This document shows, one piece after another, positions 6,714 to 14,693 of a DNA stretch of 64,000 nt. The position numbers were made by a program, and so were the translations under genes. Under the pieces are notes generated by a model, which had not been told where the DNA came from, ran no database searches, and saw only the letters and a list, made by a program, of their open reading frames with translations. The DNA is from JACVRN01 sp035276685. Lineage in GTDB: Bacteria; Acidobacteriota; Blastocatellia; Pyrinomonadales; Pyrinomonadaceae. How positions within the stretch are numbered: position 1 is the stretch's first letter; every line of letters starts with the position of its first letter. Location of the stretch: contig DATELK010000092.1 in the NCBI GenBank assembly GCA_035276685.1, forward strand, positions 1-64,000. Direction: 5' to 3'.

Positions 6714-6901
6714 CTTTCAAACATCTGTTTACGGGGCAGGCGGGAAACCCGATGCTTCATCACCTACCCCTTCATGTTGACTAACGCGGACGCGCTCCTC
6801 CGCGCTTAACTGAATCAGTCGTGCTGGCGGTGGGGCCACGATGCCTACCTTAGCAGATTGAAATTTCCAAACAAGAGATTTTCAGAAAGAAAATCGCCTA
6901 T
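6714..6901. other. Gene-free stretch between early genes
   Basis: 188 bases without a credible gene. It contains weak inverted repeats around GCGGACGCGC but no clear promoter or terminator. Confidence 0.4.
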
Positions 6902-7453
6902 ATGCCGAAATCTCAGCCAAATTTACCTGACCAATTCGACATAGAGACCGCGCTGACGGACATCCTTGAATGGGGCGACCGCAAGGTCATCTCGCATCAC
7001 GGGCGATTTCACTATGACAAGCTCTGCGACTCGTTGAAGCCTGAGAACCCCGAGCAGTCCGACATCTTCCGCGCGGCCATGTTCCTTTACGGCACGCTCT
7101 TTTGTGACAGCCGGGGCGAATCGGCAGACGACCGCGAGAAGGCGCGAAAGGTCTTCGGCGTGCTGCTCGGATTCGCTGAGAGTTGGGGCTTAGTTTCAGA
7201 CTCTCCCATTGACCTTATCAAGCAGGTTCTCTCCCGCCTACAGCAAATCACCCGTCAAGACATTAAAGAGATGAGCATGGATGAGCTTATCCAGACGGAC
7301 ACATATCTTGGCGACTTGATTGATGTGGCGCGGGACGCTCAGGCCGACATGAGAGCGGAGCGTAGAGGGCGCGAAGTCGGGCGCGGCAGGAATACGGGGC
7401 TTGACGGTGGCGGCATAAGAGAGCGTTTGACTGTAGGAAGCAGGCGTACTTGA
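6902..7453 (+). CDS. Hypothetical early protein
   Basis: 183 residues, largely helical, with an acidic N-terminal half and a glycine/arginine-rich C-terminal tail (GREVGRGRNTGLDGGG) that suggests nucleic-acid contact. The upstream AGAAAG is a weak ribosome binding site. It converges with the secreted protein gene at 7475-7690. Function unknown. Confidence 0.7.
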   Translation: MPKSQPNLPDQFDIETALTDILEWGDRKVISHHGRFHYDKLCDSLKPENPEQSDIFRAAMFLYGTLFCDSRGESADDREKARKVFGVLLGFAESWGLVSDSPIDLIKQVLSRLQQITRQDIKEMSMDELIQTDTYLGDLIDVARDAQADMRAERRGREVGRGRNTGLDGGGIRERLTVGSRRT

Positions 7454-7474
7454 TTGCCGTTGCCGTCAGGGTTT

Positions 7475-7690
7475 TCAGACTATGACACTCAACCAGGTCT
7501 CAACCAGGTCATACAGCGAAGGGTCTTCGGCGGCTAATCCCGTTCCCGAGTCTCCGTCGTTTCCGCAGTTCTCGGTACAGGCGGGCGGCTCGGGCGTGGG
7601 CTTGACGCCGGGAAGCGGAGTGTTGCCGTCTGCAAACACAGGAATAGTCAGAGCGCTCAGGAGCGCCAGCGTAGCGATTATCTTTCTCAT
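7475..7690 (-). CDS. Small secreted protein, lone leftward cargo gene
   Basis: 71 residues from the ATG at 7690, with GAAAGG eight bases upstream. Residues 1-20 (MRKIIATLALLSALTIPVFA) are a textbook Sec signal peptide with an AxA-like end. The mature part is short, proline-rich and has one CTENC pair. It is the only leftward gene inside the rightward early region, so it probably has its own promoter and may be expressed from the prophage, as cargo genes often are. A GCCGA/TCGGC hairpin at 7716-7729 lies in its upstream region. Function unknown. Confidence 0.7.
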   Translation of the reverse strand: MRKIIATLALLSALTIPVFADGNTPLPGVKPTPEPPACTENCGNDGDSGTGLAAEDPSLYDLVETWLSVIV

Positions 7691-7761
7691 AGCTTCTGCC
7701 TTTCAAAGTGAATTAGCCGACTGTTCGGCGGTAGCAGTTTAGCGTATTTCAACGAATTGTC

Positions 7762-8352
7762 ATGCATACAAGCGTACAAAATTGTCTGAGGTTCAAGCGG
7801 GCTGTCAACGACGCTTATGCGCTGTATCTGCGCGGAGAGCTTGATGAATCCATTCGCCGCGCTCTGGACGCAAAGCCTCAGATTAACGACCCGAAGTATC
7901 TCCGCAGACTGCTAAGCAATATGGGCATGGCTTACTTCGATAAGGGCGAATTTGACAGCGCGGTGGAGTGTTACGCGGAGGCGTTGGAGCTACCTGTTGA
8001 CGACGCCGAAGATAGATTCGAGTCTGCGGTAGTTGAAGGGAACATGGCGAATGCGTTCGTGGCGCTCAACCGGGCCGAAGAGAGCCACCTATTCCTTGAC
8101 CGTGCTGAAAGAGTCCTGAGAGAGGCTCGTGAGCCTGTATGGCTTGGCGATAGATTAGAGACCCGCGCTAGAGCCTACCTTTTAGAAGGCAGACATAAAG
8201 AAGCTATAGGGGCAGCGAAAGAAGCTGTTGACCTGCATTGGTGCGCCTTCAACGTGGAAGCGTTGGCGCAGTCAATCAAGACCCTAGCAGTCTGCTTTGA
8301 AGCATTCGAGCGGGCAGAGATGCGCGAAGAGGCCGCTGGAACAATCCGATGA
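7762..8352 (+). CDS. TPR repeat protein
   Basis: 196 residues made of helix pairs with the TPR pattern, for example 'LLSNMGMAYFDKGEFDSAVE' at 50-69 and 'VVEGNMANAFVALNRAEE' near 95. Four to five repeats fill the chain, so it is a protein-interaction scaffold without a catalytic part. Stand-alone TPR proteins are uncommon in phage early regions; the partner is unknown. Its stop overlaps a short downstream ORF (ATGA). There is no clear ribosome binding site, so the exact start is uncertain. Confidence 0.75.
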   Translation: MHTSVQNCLRFKRAVNDAYALYLRGELDESIRRALDAKPQINDPKYLRRLLSNMGMAYFDKGEFDSAVECYAEALELPVDDAEDRFESAVVEGNMANAFVALNRAEESHLFLDRAERVLREAREPVWLGDRLETRARAYLLEGRHKEAIGAAKEAVDLHWCAFNVEALAQSIKTLAVCFEAFERAEMREEAAGTIR

Positions 8353-8450
8353 AGTCGCAATCATTGCGTAGGGGCGCGCCCCTGACGTTCCAACGGCGCG
8401 GGGGATTCTATATCAGGGCGTGGGTTTTGGAAAGGGCGAGAGCGACGTAG
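8349..8450 (+). CDS. Tiny basic ORF coupled to the TPR gene
   Basis: 33 residues, arginine-rich, with the ATG overlapping the preceding stop (ATGA). There is no strong ribosome binding site, so it would depend on coupling. It could be a non-functional spacer before the methyltransferase gene. Confidence 0.35.
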   Translation: MKSQSLRRGAPLTFQRRGGFYIRAWVLERARAT

Positions 8451-8453
8451 CGA

Positions 8454-9146
8454 ATGACTAATAAGCCGAAAGCATTAGACCTGTTTTGTAAAGCCGGTGG
8501 CGCGACCCGTGGGCTGCAACTCGCTGGCTTTCACGTAACAGGCGTTGATATTGAACCGCAGCCAAGATATTGCGGTGACGCTTTCGTGCAAGCCGACGCT
8601 CTCACGTTCGATTTATCAGGCTTTGATTTCATCTGGGCTTCCCCGCCGTGCCAAACATATTGCGCTCTTAAAACAATGAAGAACGCAAGAGAGCATCCCG
8701 ATTTAGTTGATGCTGTAAGAGTCAGACTGAAAAGCAATAACGTCCCGTACATTATCGAGAACGTGTTCGGCGCGCCGCTTCATTATCCTTTAATGCTCTG
8801 CGGAAGCTTCTTCGGTCTTGGGTCGCACGGCTATCAGTTGCGACGCCATAGATACTTTGAAGCGAGTTTTCCTTTGGGCCTCTCATTTCCATGTAATCAC
8901 AAGCGCAAGACGCTCGGCATATACGGAAGCAAGGTGCGGGACATCGCGGAAGAAAAGCGGCACTACGCTAAAGACAAAGCGACCCGTGGAAAGCCTGTCG
9001 GCGTTGTTCTGCCCCATGCTTACGGCTTTGAAGCTATGGGAATTAACTGGATGACTATTGGCGAATTATCTCAGGCTATCCCACCAGCCTTTAGCGAATA
9101 CTTGGGGTGTAAGGCAATGGAAATCTGTTTTGAGAAAGCAGCCTGA
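8454..9146 (+). CDS. C5 cytosine-specific DNA methyltransferase
   Basis: 230 residues. Motif I 'DLFCKAGGATRG' at 9-20 (the usual first glycine of FxGxGG is Lys13), catalytic PCQ at 65-67, ENV at 102-104 and RHRYF at 131-135 are in the order of C5 methyltransferases. The target-recognition region is short, as in small phage Dcm-like enzymes. It would methylate cytosine in DNA using S-adenosylmethionine. No restriction partner is adjacent, so protection of phage DNA from host restriction is the likely role. Confidence 0.9.
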   Translation: MTNKPKALDLFCKAGGATRGLQLAGFHVTGVDIEPQPRYCGDAFVQADALTFDLSGFDFIWASPPCQTYCALKTMKNAREHPDLVDAVRVRLKSNNVPYIIENVFGAPLHYPLMLCGSFFGLGSHGYQLRRHRYFEASFPLGLSFPCNHKRKTLGIYGSKVRDIAEEKRHYAKDKATRGKPVGVVLPHAYGFEAMGINWMTIGELSQAIPPAFSEYLGCKAMEICFEKAA

Positions 9147-9210
9147 CCCAGACGGGGCGGGAGTCGCGTGGGAGCTGTCCCGGCCTCCTTCGGTACGGAG
9201 GGAATTAAAA

Positions 9211-9309
9211 ATGTTTGCTGACATCGGATGTGGTATCGCGCTGATTCTCTTCGTTATAGCGATGTTCAGCGACGAGTTCATAGAAATCATTAAGGCGATA
9301 AAGAAGTAG
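9211..9309 (+). CDS. Small single-pass membrane protein
   Basis: 32 residues from the ATG at 9211 with a strong GGAGGG nine bases upstream. Residues 4-19 (DIGCGIALILFVIAMF) are hydrophobic, followed by a charged end (AIKK). The frame is open further upstream, but the extension lacks a ribosome binding site and overlaps the methyltransferase gene. Function unknown. Confidence 0.6.
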   Translation: MFADIGCGIALILFVIAMFSDEFIEIIKAIKK

Positions 9310-9323
9310 CTTTGTTCTTTGCA

Positions 9324-9396
9324 TGCGGGTACGAGCCCGGGTGGGCTGAAAGGTCTCATAAGCCTTGCATGGTCGGTTCGAGTCCGGCACCCGCTA
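9324..9396 (+). tRNA. Probable tRNA-Met (anticodon CAT)
   Basis: 73 bases fold as a cloverleaf: six acceptor pairs (GCGGGT/ACCCGC), a D arm around AGCC/GGCT, anticodon stem AAGGT/GCCTT with the 7-base loop CTCATAA, and a T arm GTCGG-TTCGAGT-CCGGC. The anticodon is CAT. The 1-72 position is T/T, a mismatch like that of initiators, but the anticodon stem lacks three G-C pairs. Base 8 is not T, so this may be a degenerate gene. It could supply methionine or isoleucine decoding. Confidence 0.6.
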
Positions 9397-9433
9397 TCCT
9401 CTGGATGACTTCGCACTTCAAGACGGAGGCTAA

Positions 9434-9550
9434 ATGTCTAGTAAGTGTTCGGCGGGTCGGCCCTGCAAGGTCGGAAAACGGCAGACAGAGACACCTTTCG
9501 CAGAGGGGAATGCCCGTAATAAATCGCTGGCCCTGCTCGCAAGAGCGTGA
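9434..9550 (+). CDS. Tiny basic ORF
   Basis: 38 residues with GGAGG four bases before the ATG at 9434. Basic N-terminal half with two cysteines and a helical C-terminus. It sits between the tRNA and other very small ORFs, a stretch rich in probable micro-genes. No function seen. Confidence 0.4.
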   Translation: MSSKCSAGRPCKVGKRQTETPFAEGNARNKSLALLARA

Positions 9551-9685
9551 AACGAAGCGTACCCGCCGATGTTCTTTAACAACTTTTGGACAGCCCCTAC
9601 GGCGGCCTAGCAGATGGATTGGCGGGAACCCGGAAAGCGCCCGCAGCCGAGGGCACGTAGGGGCGTCCTCCACCGGGAGGCGCGC

Positions 9686-9772
9686 ATGAGCGACAAGCAG
9701 GCTGGATGGCTGTGGGTTGGGCTGGCGGCGCTCGCGCTGGTCTTCATCTTTGAGCGAATCGGCGGCGGGTGA
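9686..9772 (+). CDS. Tiny single-pass membrane protein
   Basis: 28 residues from the ATG at 9686, with GGGAGG five bases upstream. Residues 7-22 (GWLWVGLAALALVFIF) form one hydrophobic span. Comparable in size and design to the ORF at 9211. Function unknown. Confidence 0.5.
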   Translation: MSDKQAGWLWVGLAALALVFIFERIGGG

Positions 9773-9866
9773 GCGGGCTAATTTTTAAGAGGGACACGAG
9801 CAGACCGTGCCTTTCAAAGTTATGAGTTTATGCGCTCTCAAGCGCGCGTGAGTCGAAGGCTTAATC

Positions 9867-10139
9867 ATGAAAGACGTTGACCCTGCAAAGATGCGCTACT
9901 TGGAAGCAAGAGCGCGAGAGATTGCCAAGAGGCTTGACGCTGCGCTTAACCAACAGGTGACGGGTGCGCCCAAGCAATACGGCTTCGCGTTGCTTCTTTT
10001 CTCTTTCAACGGCTCCGAATTGACGTGGATTTCTAACGCGGAGCGTGAGGACATGATTCGCCTGATGGAAGAAATGCTTGAGCGTTGGAAGAAAGGCGAT
10101 ATGACGGACTTCCCCGGAGGTATAGATGCCAGAAATTAA
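9867..10139 (+). CDS. Conserved small phage protein
   Basis: 90 residues: an N-terminal helix 'MRYLEARAREIAKRLDAAL', a beta pair 'GFALLLFSFNGSELTWISNA' and a C-terminal helix. This layout recurs in phage early regions in my memory, but no function is established. It overlaps the next gene by 14 bases. Confidence 0.75.
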   Translation: MKDVDPAKMRYLEARAREIAKRLDAALNQQVTGAPKQYGFALLLFSFNGSELTWISNAEREDMIRLMEEMLERWKKGDMTDFPGGIDARN

Positions 10140-10389
10140 ATTGCAAGAGAACGGCCTACCCGAAGGATTCAAGGACGCGCTCTACTGTGAGACATACATC
10201 AAATTCGACTGGCGCGACCGTCTGAAGATTCTCTTCGGCGCGAAGGTAGAACTGCGGACGCAGACCTTCACCGAGAATCAGGTAGGCAAGACCTTGAACG
10301 GAGAGAATAGGCTGCGCGTGTGGATACGTGAGCCAAGACTGCCGAAAGGTTGGGGATACGTCGAAGCGTCCAGCGAACCCAAAGCATAG
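10126..10389 (+). CDS. Conserved small phage protein
   Basis: 87 residues with GGAGG before the ATG at 10126. The 'FKDALYCETYIKFDWRDRLK' to 'VELRTQTFTEN' segment is a pattern I recall from phage early proteins of unknown role. It overlaps the preceding gene, which suggests coupled translation. Confidence 0.75.
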   Translation: MPEIKLQENGLPEGFKDALYCETYIKFDWRDRLKILFGAKVELRTQTFTENQVGKTLNGENRLRVWIREPRLPKGWGYVEASSEPKA

Positions 10390-10607
10390 TTCATTGATAT
10401 TCAACGAGGGCGGTTGAGTCCTGCAATTCCCTGAAAAGGGTAAGCAGATACACATGCCCATTACTGACGAGAAGCATGCGAGGGAAGCGGTTGGCAAGGT
10501 GGCTCTGTTGATTGCTTGAACTGAATCGCATGTGGACAACTTGGCGGGTTGTCTTCCACTTGGGCAGTCCGCGCGTGCGAGCCCTTTCTAATTAAGGAGA
10601 TGATTCG

Positions 10608-10988
10608 ATGCAAGCAACAGTAGTTCCAACGAACTCATTTATGACCATAGAGCAGATAGCAAGAATCTGCCATGAAGCCAACGGTAGCTTGTGCAATAGC
10701 ATTGGCGACCATTCTCAAACGTCTTGGGATGACGCCGCAGAGTGGCAGCGCGAGAGCGCAATCAAGGGCGTTCAATTCGCGCTCGACAATCCAGACGCTA
10801 CGCCCTCCGCTCAGCATGAGGCATGGTGCGCCGACAAGCGGGCCGAGGGCTGGACGTTCGGCGAAACGAAGGACGCCGAAGCCAAGACGCACCCGTGTCT
10901 CGTGCCTTACGACCAACTGCCTCCGATGCAGCAAGCGAAAGACCATCTCTTTCGGTCAATCGTTCACGCGCTCGGGCAGTTCCTTTAA
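10608..10988 (+). CDS. RyR domain protein
   Basis: 126 residues. 'RICHEANGSLCNSIGDHSQ' at 19-37, 'W..AAEWQRESAIKGV' and 'KTHPCLVPYDQLPP' match the RyR (ryanodine receptor) repeat family, which also occurs as single-domain proteins in bacteria and phages. The phage role is not known; ligand binding is possible. AAGGAG precedes the ATG at a suitable distance. It lies in a run of conserved small early genes. Confidence 0.85.
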   Translation: MQATVVPTNSFMTIEQIARICHEANGSLCNSIGDHSQTSWDDAAEWQRESAIKGVQFALDNPDATPSAQHEAWCADKRAEGWTFGETKDAEAKTHPCLVPYDQLPPMQQAKDHLFRSIVHALGQFL

Positions 10989-11000
10989 TACGGAGATGCT

Positions 11001-11369
11001 ATGACATTAGAAGAAGCCCGCGAGATTGTCTCGCTCATCAAGTTCCGCAACTACATCTTTGAAGTCCTCGAAAAGAACGGCGTGATGTACTTGCGCGCCC
11101 GTTACCTTGAAGCCGACATCATTACAGGCGAAGAGGAAATGCAGTACACGCGCAAGTGGCAGCTATCAGAACACATGGTCAAGTCCGAGCTTGTCCAGAC
11201 CGCTTTTAAGTGTGTGCTGACATCTGCGGAGCATACGACGCGGGAGCATTTTCTATACAAGGGAGAGCGAGTCTACGGGCCGCACTTTGATGTTGATGCG
11301 CTCTATGAAATCGCCAAAGCAAAGCGGCTGGACTATCGCGGGAAACCGAAAAAAGCGGTTACAGCATAA
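11001..11369 (+). CDS. Conserved phage early protein
   Basis: 122 residues with GGAG before the ATG. The pattern 'MTLEEAREIVSLIKF' then 'RKWQLSEHMVKSELVQTAFK' and 'YGPHFDVDAL' is one I recall from many phage early regions without a known function. No catalytic motif is seen. Confidence 0.8.
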   Translation: MTLEEAREIVSLIKFRNYIFEVLEKNGVMYLRARYLEADIITGEEEMQYTRKWQLSEHMVKSELVQTAFKCVLTSAEHTTREHFLYKGERVYGPHFDVDALYEIAKAKRLDYRGKPKKAVTA

Positions 11370-11432
11370 ACCGCCCATCTCCCTGCTCCGCGCAGAGCAG
11401 GGCCACCATCAACTCTAAAAGGAGCGACGGCC

Positions 11433-11870
11433 ATGCCCGTTACGAAAATAAACGAGAAGCGCGACGGTTGCAGGGCTCTACAAGACAGCTTCCACGTTGG
11501 CTATACGGTGAACGACGAAGGGGGCGAGACAGAGGGCCTGACACACGCTCGGATAATTGACACCGAGAAGATTGAAGAGCGCGGCGATTCTGAGTGCGGC
11601 TGGGTCGCACAGATAGAAGACGGCAAGGTGGAATTGCTCGTCTCTACGGATTCGGAGATGGGCTGGGACATTCACCACAAACTGACGCCTGCAACCTGCG
11701 CTCAACTTGGCGATATGTTCTACAAAGCCGCCGTGCTCGCCAGACAGCAAGAGGCGGCACAGATGCGGGCTGAGGCTGAAAAGCTACAGCATGAGATTGA
11801 GGAAATGAAGAGGCAGCAGGCGTTGCCATTTACAGGTACGAGCCTAGAACCCGTGGCAGGTAACGTTTGA
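11433..11870 (+). CDS. Hypothetical early protein with coiled-coil tail
   Basis: 145 residues with AAAAGGAG upstream. A beta-rich N-terminal part (residues 1-85) is followed by a long helix rich in Glu, Gln and Ala (about 95-130), probably a coiled coil. It precedes the amino-methyltransferase gene. Function unknown. Confidence 0.7.
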   Translation: MPVTKINEKRDGCRALQDSFHVGYTVNDEGGETEGLTHARIIDTEKIEERGDSECGWVAQIEDGKVELLVSTDSEMGWDIHHKLTPATCAQLGDMFYKAAVLARQQEAAQMRAEAEKLQHEIEEMKRQQALPFTGTSLEPVAGNV

Positions 11871-11940
11871 TTTGGAGAATACGACAGCGATTGATGAAGC
11901 CCTTGAGAAAGCGCCGCCTTCGGTGGTCGCAGTAACTTGA

Positions 11941-12753
11941 ATGAAGCCATACTTTGACGAAAACGGAATCACGATATACTGCGGTGACAACCGGGAAGTG
12001 TTGCCGAGATTACCGTCGTCGAGCGTTGGTTTGGTACTTACGAGTCCGCCCTACAACCTGCGCGAAGGCATGGAAAATAAAGGCGGCTTGAGAGTCAACC
12101 ACAAGGGCAGCGCATGGGCGCGCGGGCATCTCGCCAAAGGCTATCAGTCCTACTCGGACGATATGCCCTACCCTGAATACGTGGAGTGGCAGAAAGCTAC
12201 TCTAAAAGAATGCTGGCGCATCATCGACGACGCAGGCGCTATCTACTACAACCACAAGCCGCGCGTCGTACGCGGTGAAGTTCGACTGCCCACCGCTCTT
12301 AACCCAGACCTCCCGCTTCGACAGGTCGTTATCTGGGATAGGCTTTCAGGGTTCAACTGCATGAGCGGCGCTTACATGCCGATGTGTGAGTGGATTCTGA
12401 TTCTAGCTAAAGAGAAATTCAGATTGAGGGATAAGGGAGCTTCTGGCGTCGGCGACGTATGGAGCATACCCGCCGAAGTTAACACGCAGCACGAGGCACC
12501 CTTTCCAGAAGCGTTAGCCCTGCGCGTCGTCGAAACCACGCCAGCGGAAACAGTCCTAGACCCGTTCATGGGGAGCGGCACTACTGGCGTCGCGTGCGCG
12601 ATAGAAGGCCGTAGGTTTATCGGCATTGAAATCGAAGAGAAATATTGCGAGTTGGCGGTGGCGCGAATCAAGCGAGCGAAGGGAATACCCTGTGACATCC
12701 CGAAGCTCAGACAGAACGACTCAATCCCGCCACTGTTCGCGGTGAATGAGTAG
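11941..12753 (+). CDS. Beta-class DNA N4/N6 amino-methyltransferase
   Basis: 270 residues. The catalytic 'TSPPYN' (34-39) comes before the S-adenosylmethionine motif 'DPFMGSGTTG' (207-216), the order of the beta class (cytosine-N4 or adenine-N6). The N-terminal 'YCGDNREVLPRLP' is also typical. It would methylate an exocyclic amino group in phage or host DNA. No nuclease partner is adjacent. A second enzyme of this class is cut by the right end of the window. Confidence 0.9.
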   Translation: MKPYFDENGITIYCGDNREVLPRLPSSSVGLVLTSPPYNLREGMENKGGLRVNHKGSAWARGHLAKGYQSYSDDMPYPEYVEWQKATLKECWRIIDDAGAIYYNHKPRVVRGEVRLPTALNPDLPLRQVVIWDRLSGFNCMSGAYMPMCEWILILAKEKFRLRDKGASGVGDVWSIPAEVNTQHEAPFPEALALRVVETTPAETVLDPFMGSGTTGVACAIEGRRFIGIEIEEKYCELAVARIKRAKGIPCDIPKLRQNDSIPPLFAVNE

Positions 12754-12898
12754 CACAGGCATCCGACTTAAGGAAGCGGGAAGCGGAGACCGAATACATG
12801 ATAACCACAGTCAGGCGTCTTAACTTAAATTCGCACGCCGCGCCGCCGCCCGCGCGCTAAACGAGAGGACGGGAGAGCCCGCGAAGCAATTTTATTTC

Positions 12899-13732
12899 AT
12901 GGCCTACGTACCAGACGAAGCTATTGATTCATCGCATGAGATTACGCATGCGGCGTTCAAGCTCTACGCTTCTTATTGCCGTCACAGGAATAACAAGCCG
13001 GAGCATCCACACTTCGGGCTGGCCTGGCCGGACCGCGACACGGTTCACGACGAAACCGGAATCTGCACGACTTACATATCAACCCTCAAAGCTGAACTGC
13101 TTGAGAAGGGCTGGATTGAGACTCAGAAGAGCAAAATCAGACCACTTAAGGGATTCAGATTGGAGGGTGAAAAGTCGAATGGTTCTACTTTTAAGTCGGA
13201 TAGTTCTACTTTTGCCAATTCCGAAGGGTTCAATAATCCAACTACAGAGTCGAATCATTCTACTCAAAAGTCGAATGATTCTACCGGAGAGTCGAATGGT
13301 TCTACTCGCATATTAAAGGTTATTGAACCAGCAAATGAACCAAGCAAAGAACCAGCAAATGAACCACCAACACGCGCGCCCAAAAACGGCGCGTCGAGGG
13401 GCACGAGAATTCCAGACCCTTTCCTGCTGACTCAGACGATGCGGGACTGGGCGAAGGAAAGAGCCCCGGACGTGGACGTGAAGGAGGCCACCGCAGAGTT
13501 CGTTGATTACTGGCGGGGCGTGCCCGGCGCAAGAGGGCTGAAGTTGGACTGGGAGGGTACTTGGCGCAATCGGTTGCGCGTGCTTCAGGAGAAAGCGAAG
13601 GCCACGGGCAGCAATCGGCAATCGTTCGCGAGCGGTCGGCGAAGTAATGTCGAAAAGAGCATGGATGCCGTCAAGGAGCGACTGGCAGAGATTGAGGAAG
13701 AAAAGAGATGTCAGCAAATAAAGACAGCTTAG
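12899..13732 (+). CDS. Replication initiator, lambda O-like, carrying the origin iterons
   Basis: 277 residues. Residues 10-90 look like a winged helix ('THAAFKLYASYCRH', 'DETGICTTYISTLKAELLEKGW'). Residues 95-140 are a low-complexity linker with repeated SNGST-type units, encoded by five DNA iterons. The C-terminal half has the 'DYWRGVPG..GLKLDWEGTWRNRL' pattern seen in phage and plasmid replication proteins. The layout, initiator with an in-gene origin followed by a loader, is that of lambda O and P. It would open the origin and recruit the host helicase through the next gene product. Confidence 0.75.
   Translation: MAYVPDEAIDSSHEITHAAFKLYASYCRHRNNKPEHPHFGLAWPDRDTVHDETGICTTYISTLKAELLEKGWIETQKSKIRPLKGFRLEGEKSNGSTFKSDSSTFANSEGFNNPTTESNHSTQKSNDSTGESNGSTRILKVIEPANEPSKEPANEPPTRAPKNGASRGTRIPDPFLLTQTMRDWAKERAPDVDVKEATAEFVDYWRGVPGARGLKLDWEGTWRNRLRVLQEKAKATGSNRQSFASGRRSNVEKSMDAVKERLAEIEEEKRCQQIKTA
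13173..13306. repeat. Origin iterons inside the initiator gene
   Basis: Five copies of a 17-bp repeat close to AGTCGAATGGTTCTACT begin at 13173, 13194, 13248, 13269 and 13290. Four of the five lie in pairs exactly 21 bp apart, two helix turns. A weaker copy lies near 13219. The following stretch, to about 13370, is A-rich with a second short repeat (AACCAGCAAATGAACCA). This is the arrangement of a phage theta origin: iterons, then an easily melted region. Confidence 0.8.
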
Positions 13733-14241
13733 ATTTGCAGATGGAGATAGCCAAAAGAGTCGGGATGCTGGCCGCCGCGTACCCGAACGCCTCCATCACG
13801 AAAGAGACCCTGCGCGTCTACGAAGGCATGCTCGCGGACATCCCGCTCGATGTCTTGGACGCTGTTGTGCGCCAGTGCCTCGCGGAGTGCGAGTTCTTCC
13901 CGACCATAGCACGCCTTCGCGAGATGGCCCTGAATCTCACTTCGAACGTCTCGCAGATGCCTACACCGTTCGAAGCCTGGGGCATCGTGGCCAAGGAAAT
14001 CGGCGCGGTCGGACACTTGGGCAATCCGAAGTTCGAAAACCCCTTGATTGAGAAGGCGGTCAAGATTATGGGCTGGTGGCAACTCTGCACGTCGGAGAAT
14101 CCCATAGCAGACCGCGCGCACTTCGTCAAAGTCTACGAGCAGCTTCTTAATCGCGCCGTGCAGGACGCGAAGCTTCTGCCCGAATCCAGAGAGATGCGGG
14201 AGATGTTGACTGATATAGCAGACAGCAAGTTGTTGAATTAA
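13708..14241 (+). CDS. Probable helicase loader (lambda P/G39P-like)
   Basis: 177 residues, overlapping the end of the initiator gene. 'LRVYEGMLADIPLDVLDAVV' (36-55) and 'CEFFPTIARLREMAL' (61-75) are typical of loader proteins that bind the replicative helicase, as is the 'ENPIADRAHFVKVYEQLL' segment near the C-terminus. No ATPase motif is present, which fits loaders of the P/G39P type rather than DnaC. It would deliver host DnaB to the origin opened by the upstream protein. Confidence 0.7.
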   Translation: MSANKDSLDLQMEIAKRVGMLAAAYPNASITKETLRVYEGMLADIPLDVLDAVVRQCLAECEFFPTIARLREMALNLTSNVSQMPTPFEAWGIVAKEIGAVGHLGNPKFENPLIEKAVKIMGWWQLCTSENPIADRAHFVKVYEQLLNRAVQDAKLLPESREMREMLTDIADSKLLN

Positions 14242-14243
14242 CC

Positions 14244-14693
14244 ATGACCACGGCGGCCCAGCCAAACCTATTTGAGAAGACGGAGCGCGAGCGGCGCGAG
14301 GGCGTGTGTTCCGAGTGCGGGGCGAAGGTGCGCGAGTATCGCCAACATCTTTCGAAGCCGCTCGTCGCCGGACTCGTCGCACTCTATCGCGTTGGCGGCG
14401 AATCAAAGCTCGAAGCGCTCAACCTTACGCTCTCGCAGAGCAACAACTTTCAGAAGTTGCGCTACTGGGAACTCGTAGAGAAAGGGAAGTCGGGCGTCTG
14501 GACAATTACACGTAAGGGCCTCGCATTTGTCGAGGGGCGCGCTCTCATTCAAAAGGTAGTCAGGACATTTCGAGGTAAGCGCGAAGCCTACGAAGGCCCC
14601 TACGTCTCAATCGGCGACTTATCAGAAATCCGCTACAGGCAGCGTGGCGACTATGTAGAAGATGCTGTTGTGCATCAGGAGAACTCAATATGA
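14244..14693 (+). CDS. Zinc-ribbon/winged-helix-like phage protein
   Basis: 149 residues. CSEC at 22-25 is half of a possible zinc site. Residues 45-110 look like a winged helix ('LVALYRVGGESKLEALNLTL', 'FQKLRYWELVEK'). I recall similar proteins downstream of phage replication genes, with unknown function. DNA binding is inferred. Its stop overlaps the next ATG (ATGA). Confidence 0.7.
   Translation: MTTAAQPNLFEKTERERREGVCSECGAKVREYRQHLSKPLVAGLVALYRVGGESKLEALNLTLSQSNNFQKLRYWELVEKGKSGVWTITRKGLAFVEGRALIQKVVRTFRGKREAYEGPYVSIGDLSEIRYRQRGDYVEDAVVHQENSI

Noticed and set aside
7482..7742. Forward-strand frame opposite the secreted mini-protein
   Set aside because: The minus frame has a signal peptide and a ribosome binding site; the forward frame has neither.
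10454..10519. 21-codon ORF starting MPITDEK
   Set aside because: Too short, with a distant ribosome binding site; nothing distinguishes it from chance.
12798..12860. 20-codon ORF upstream of the initiator gene
   Set aside because: GC-rich low-complexity product and no overlap or conservation signal.
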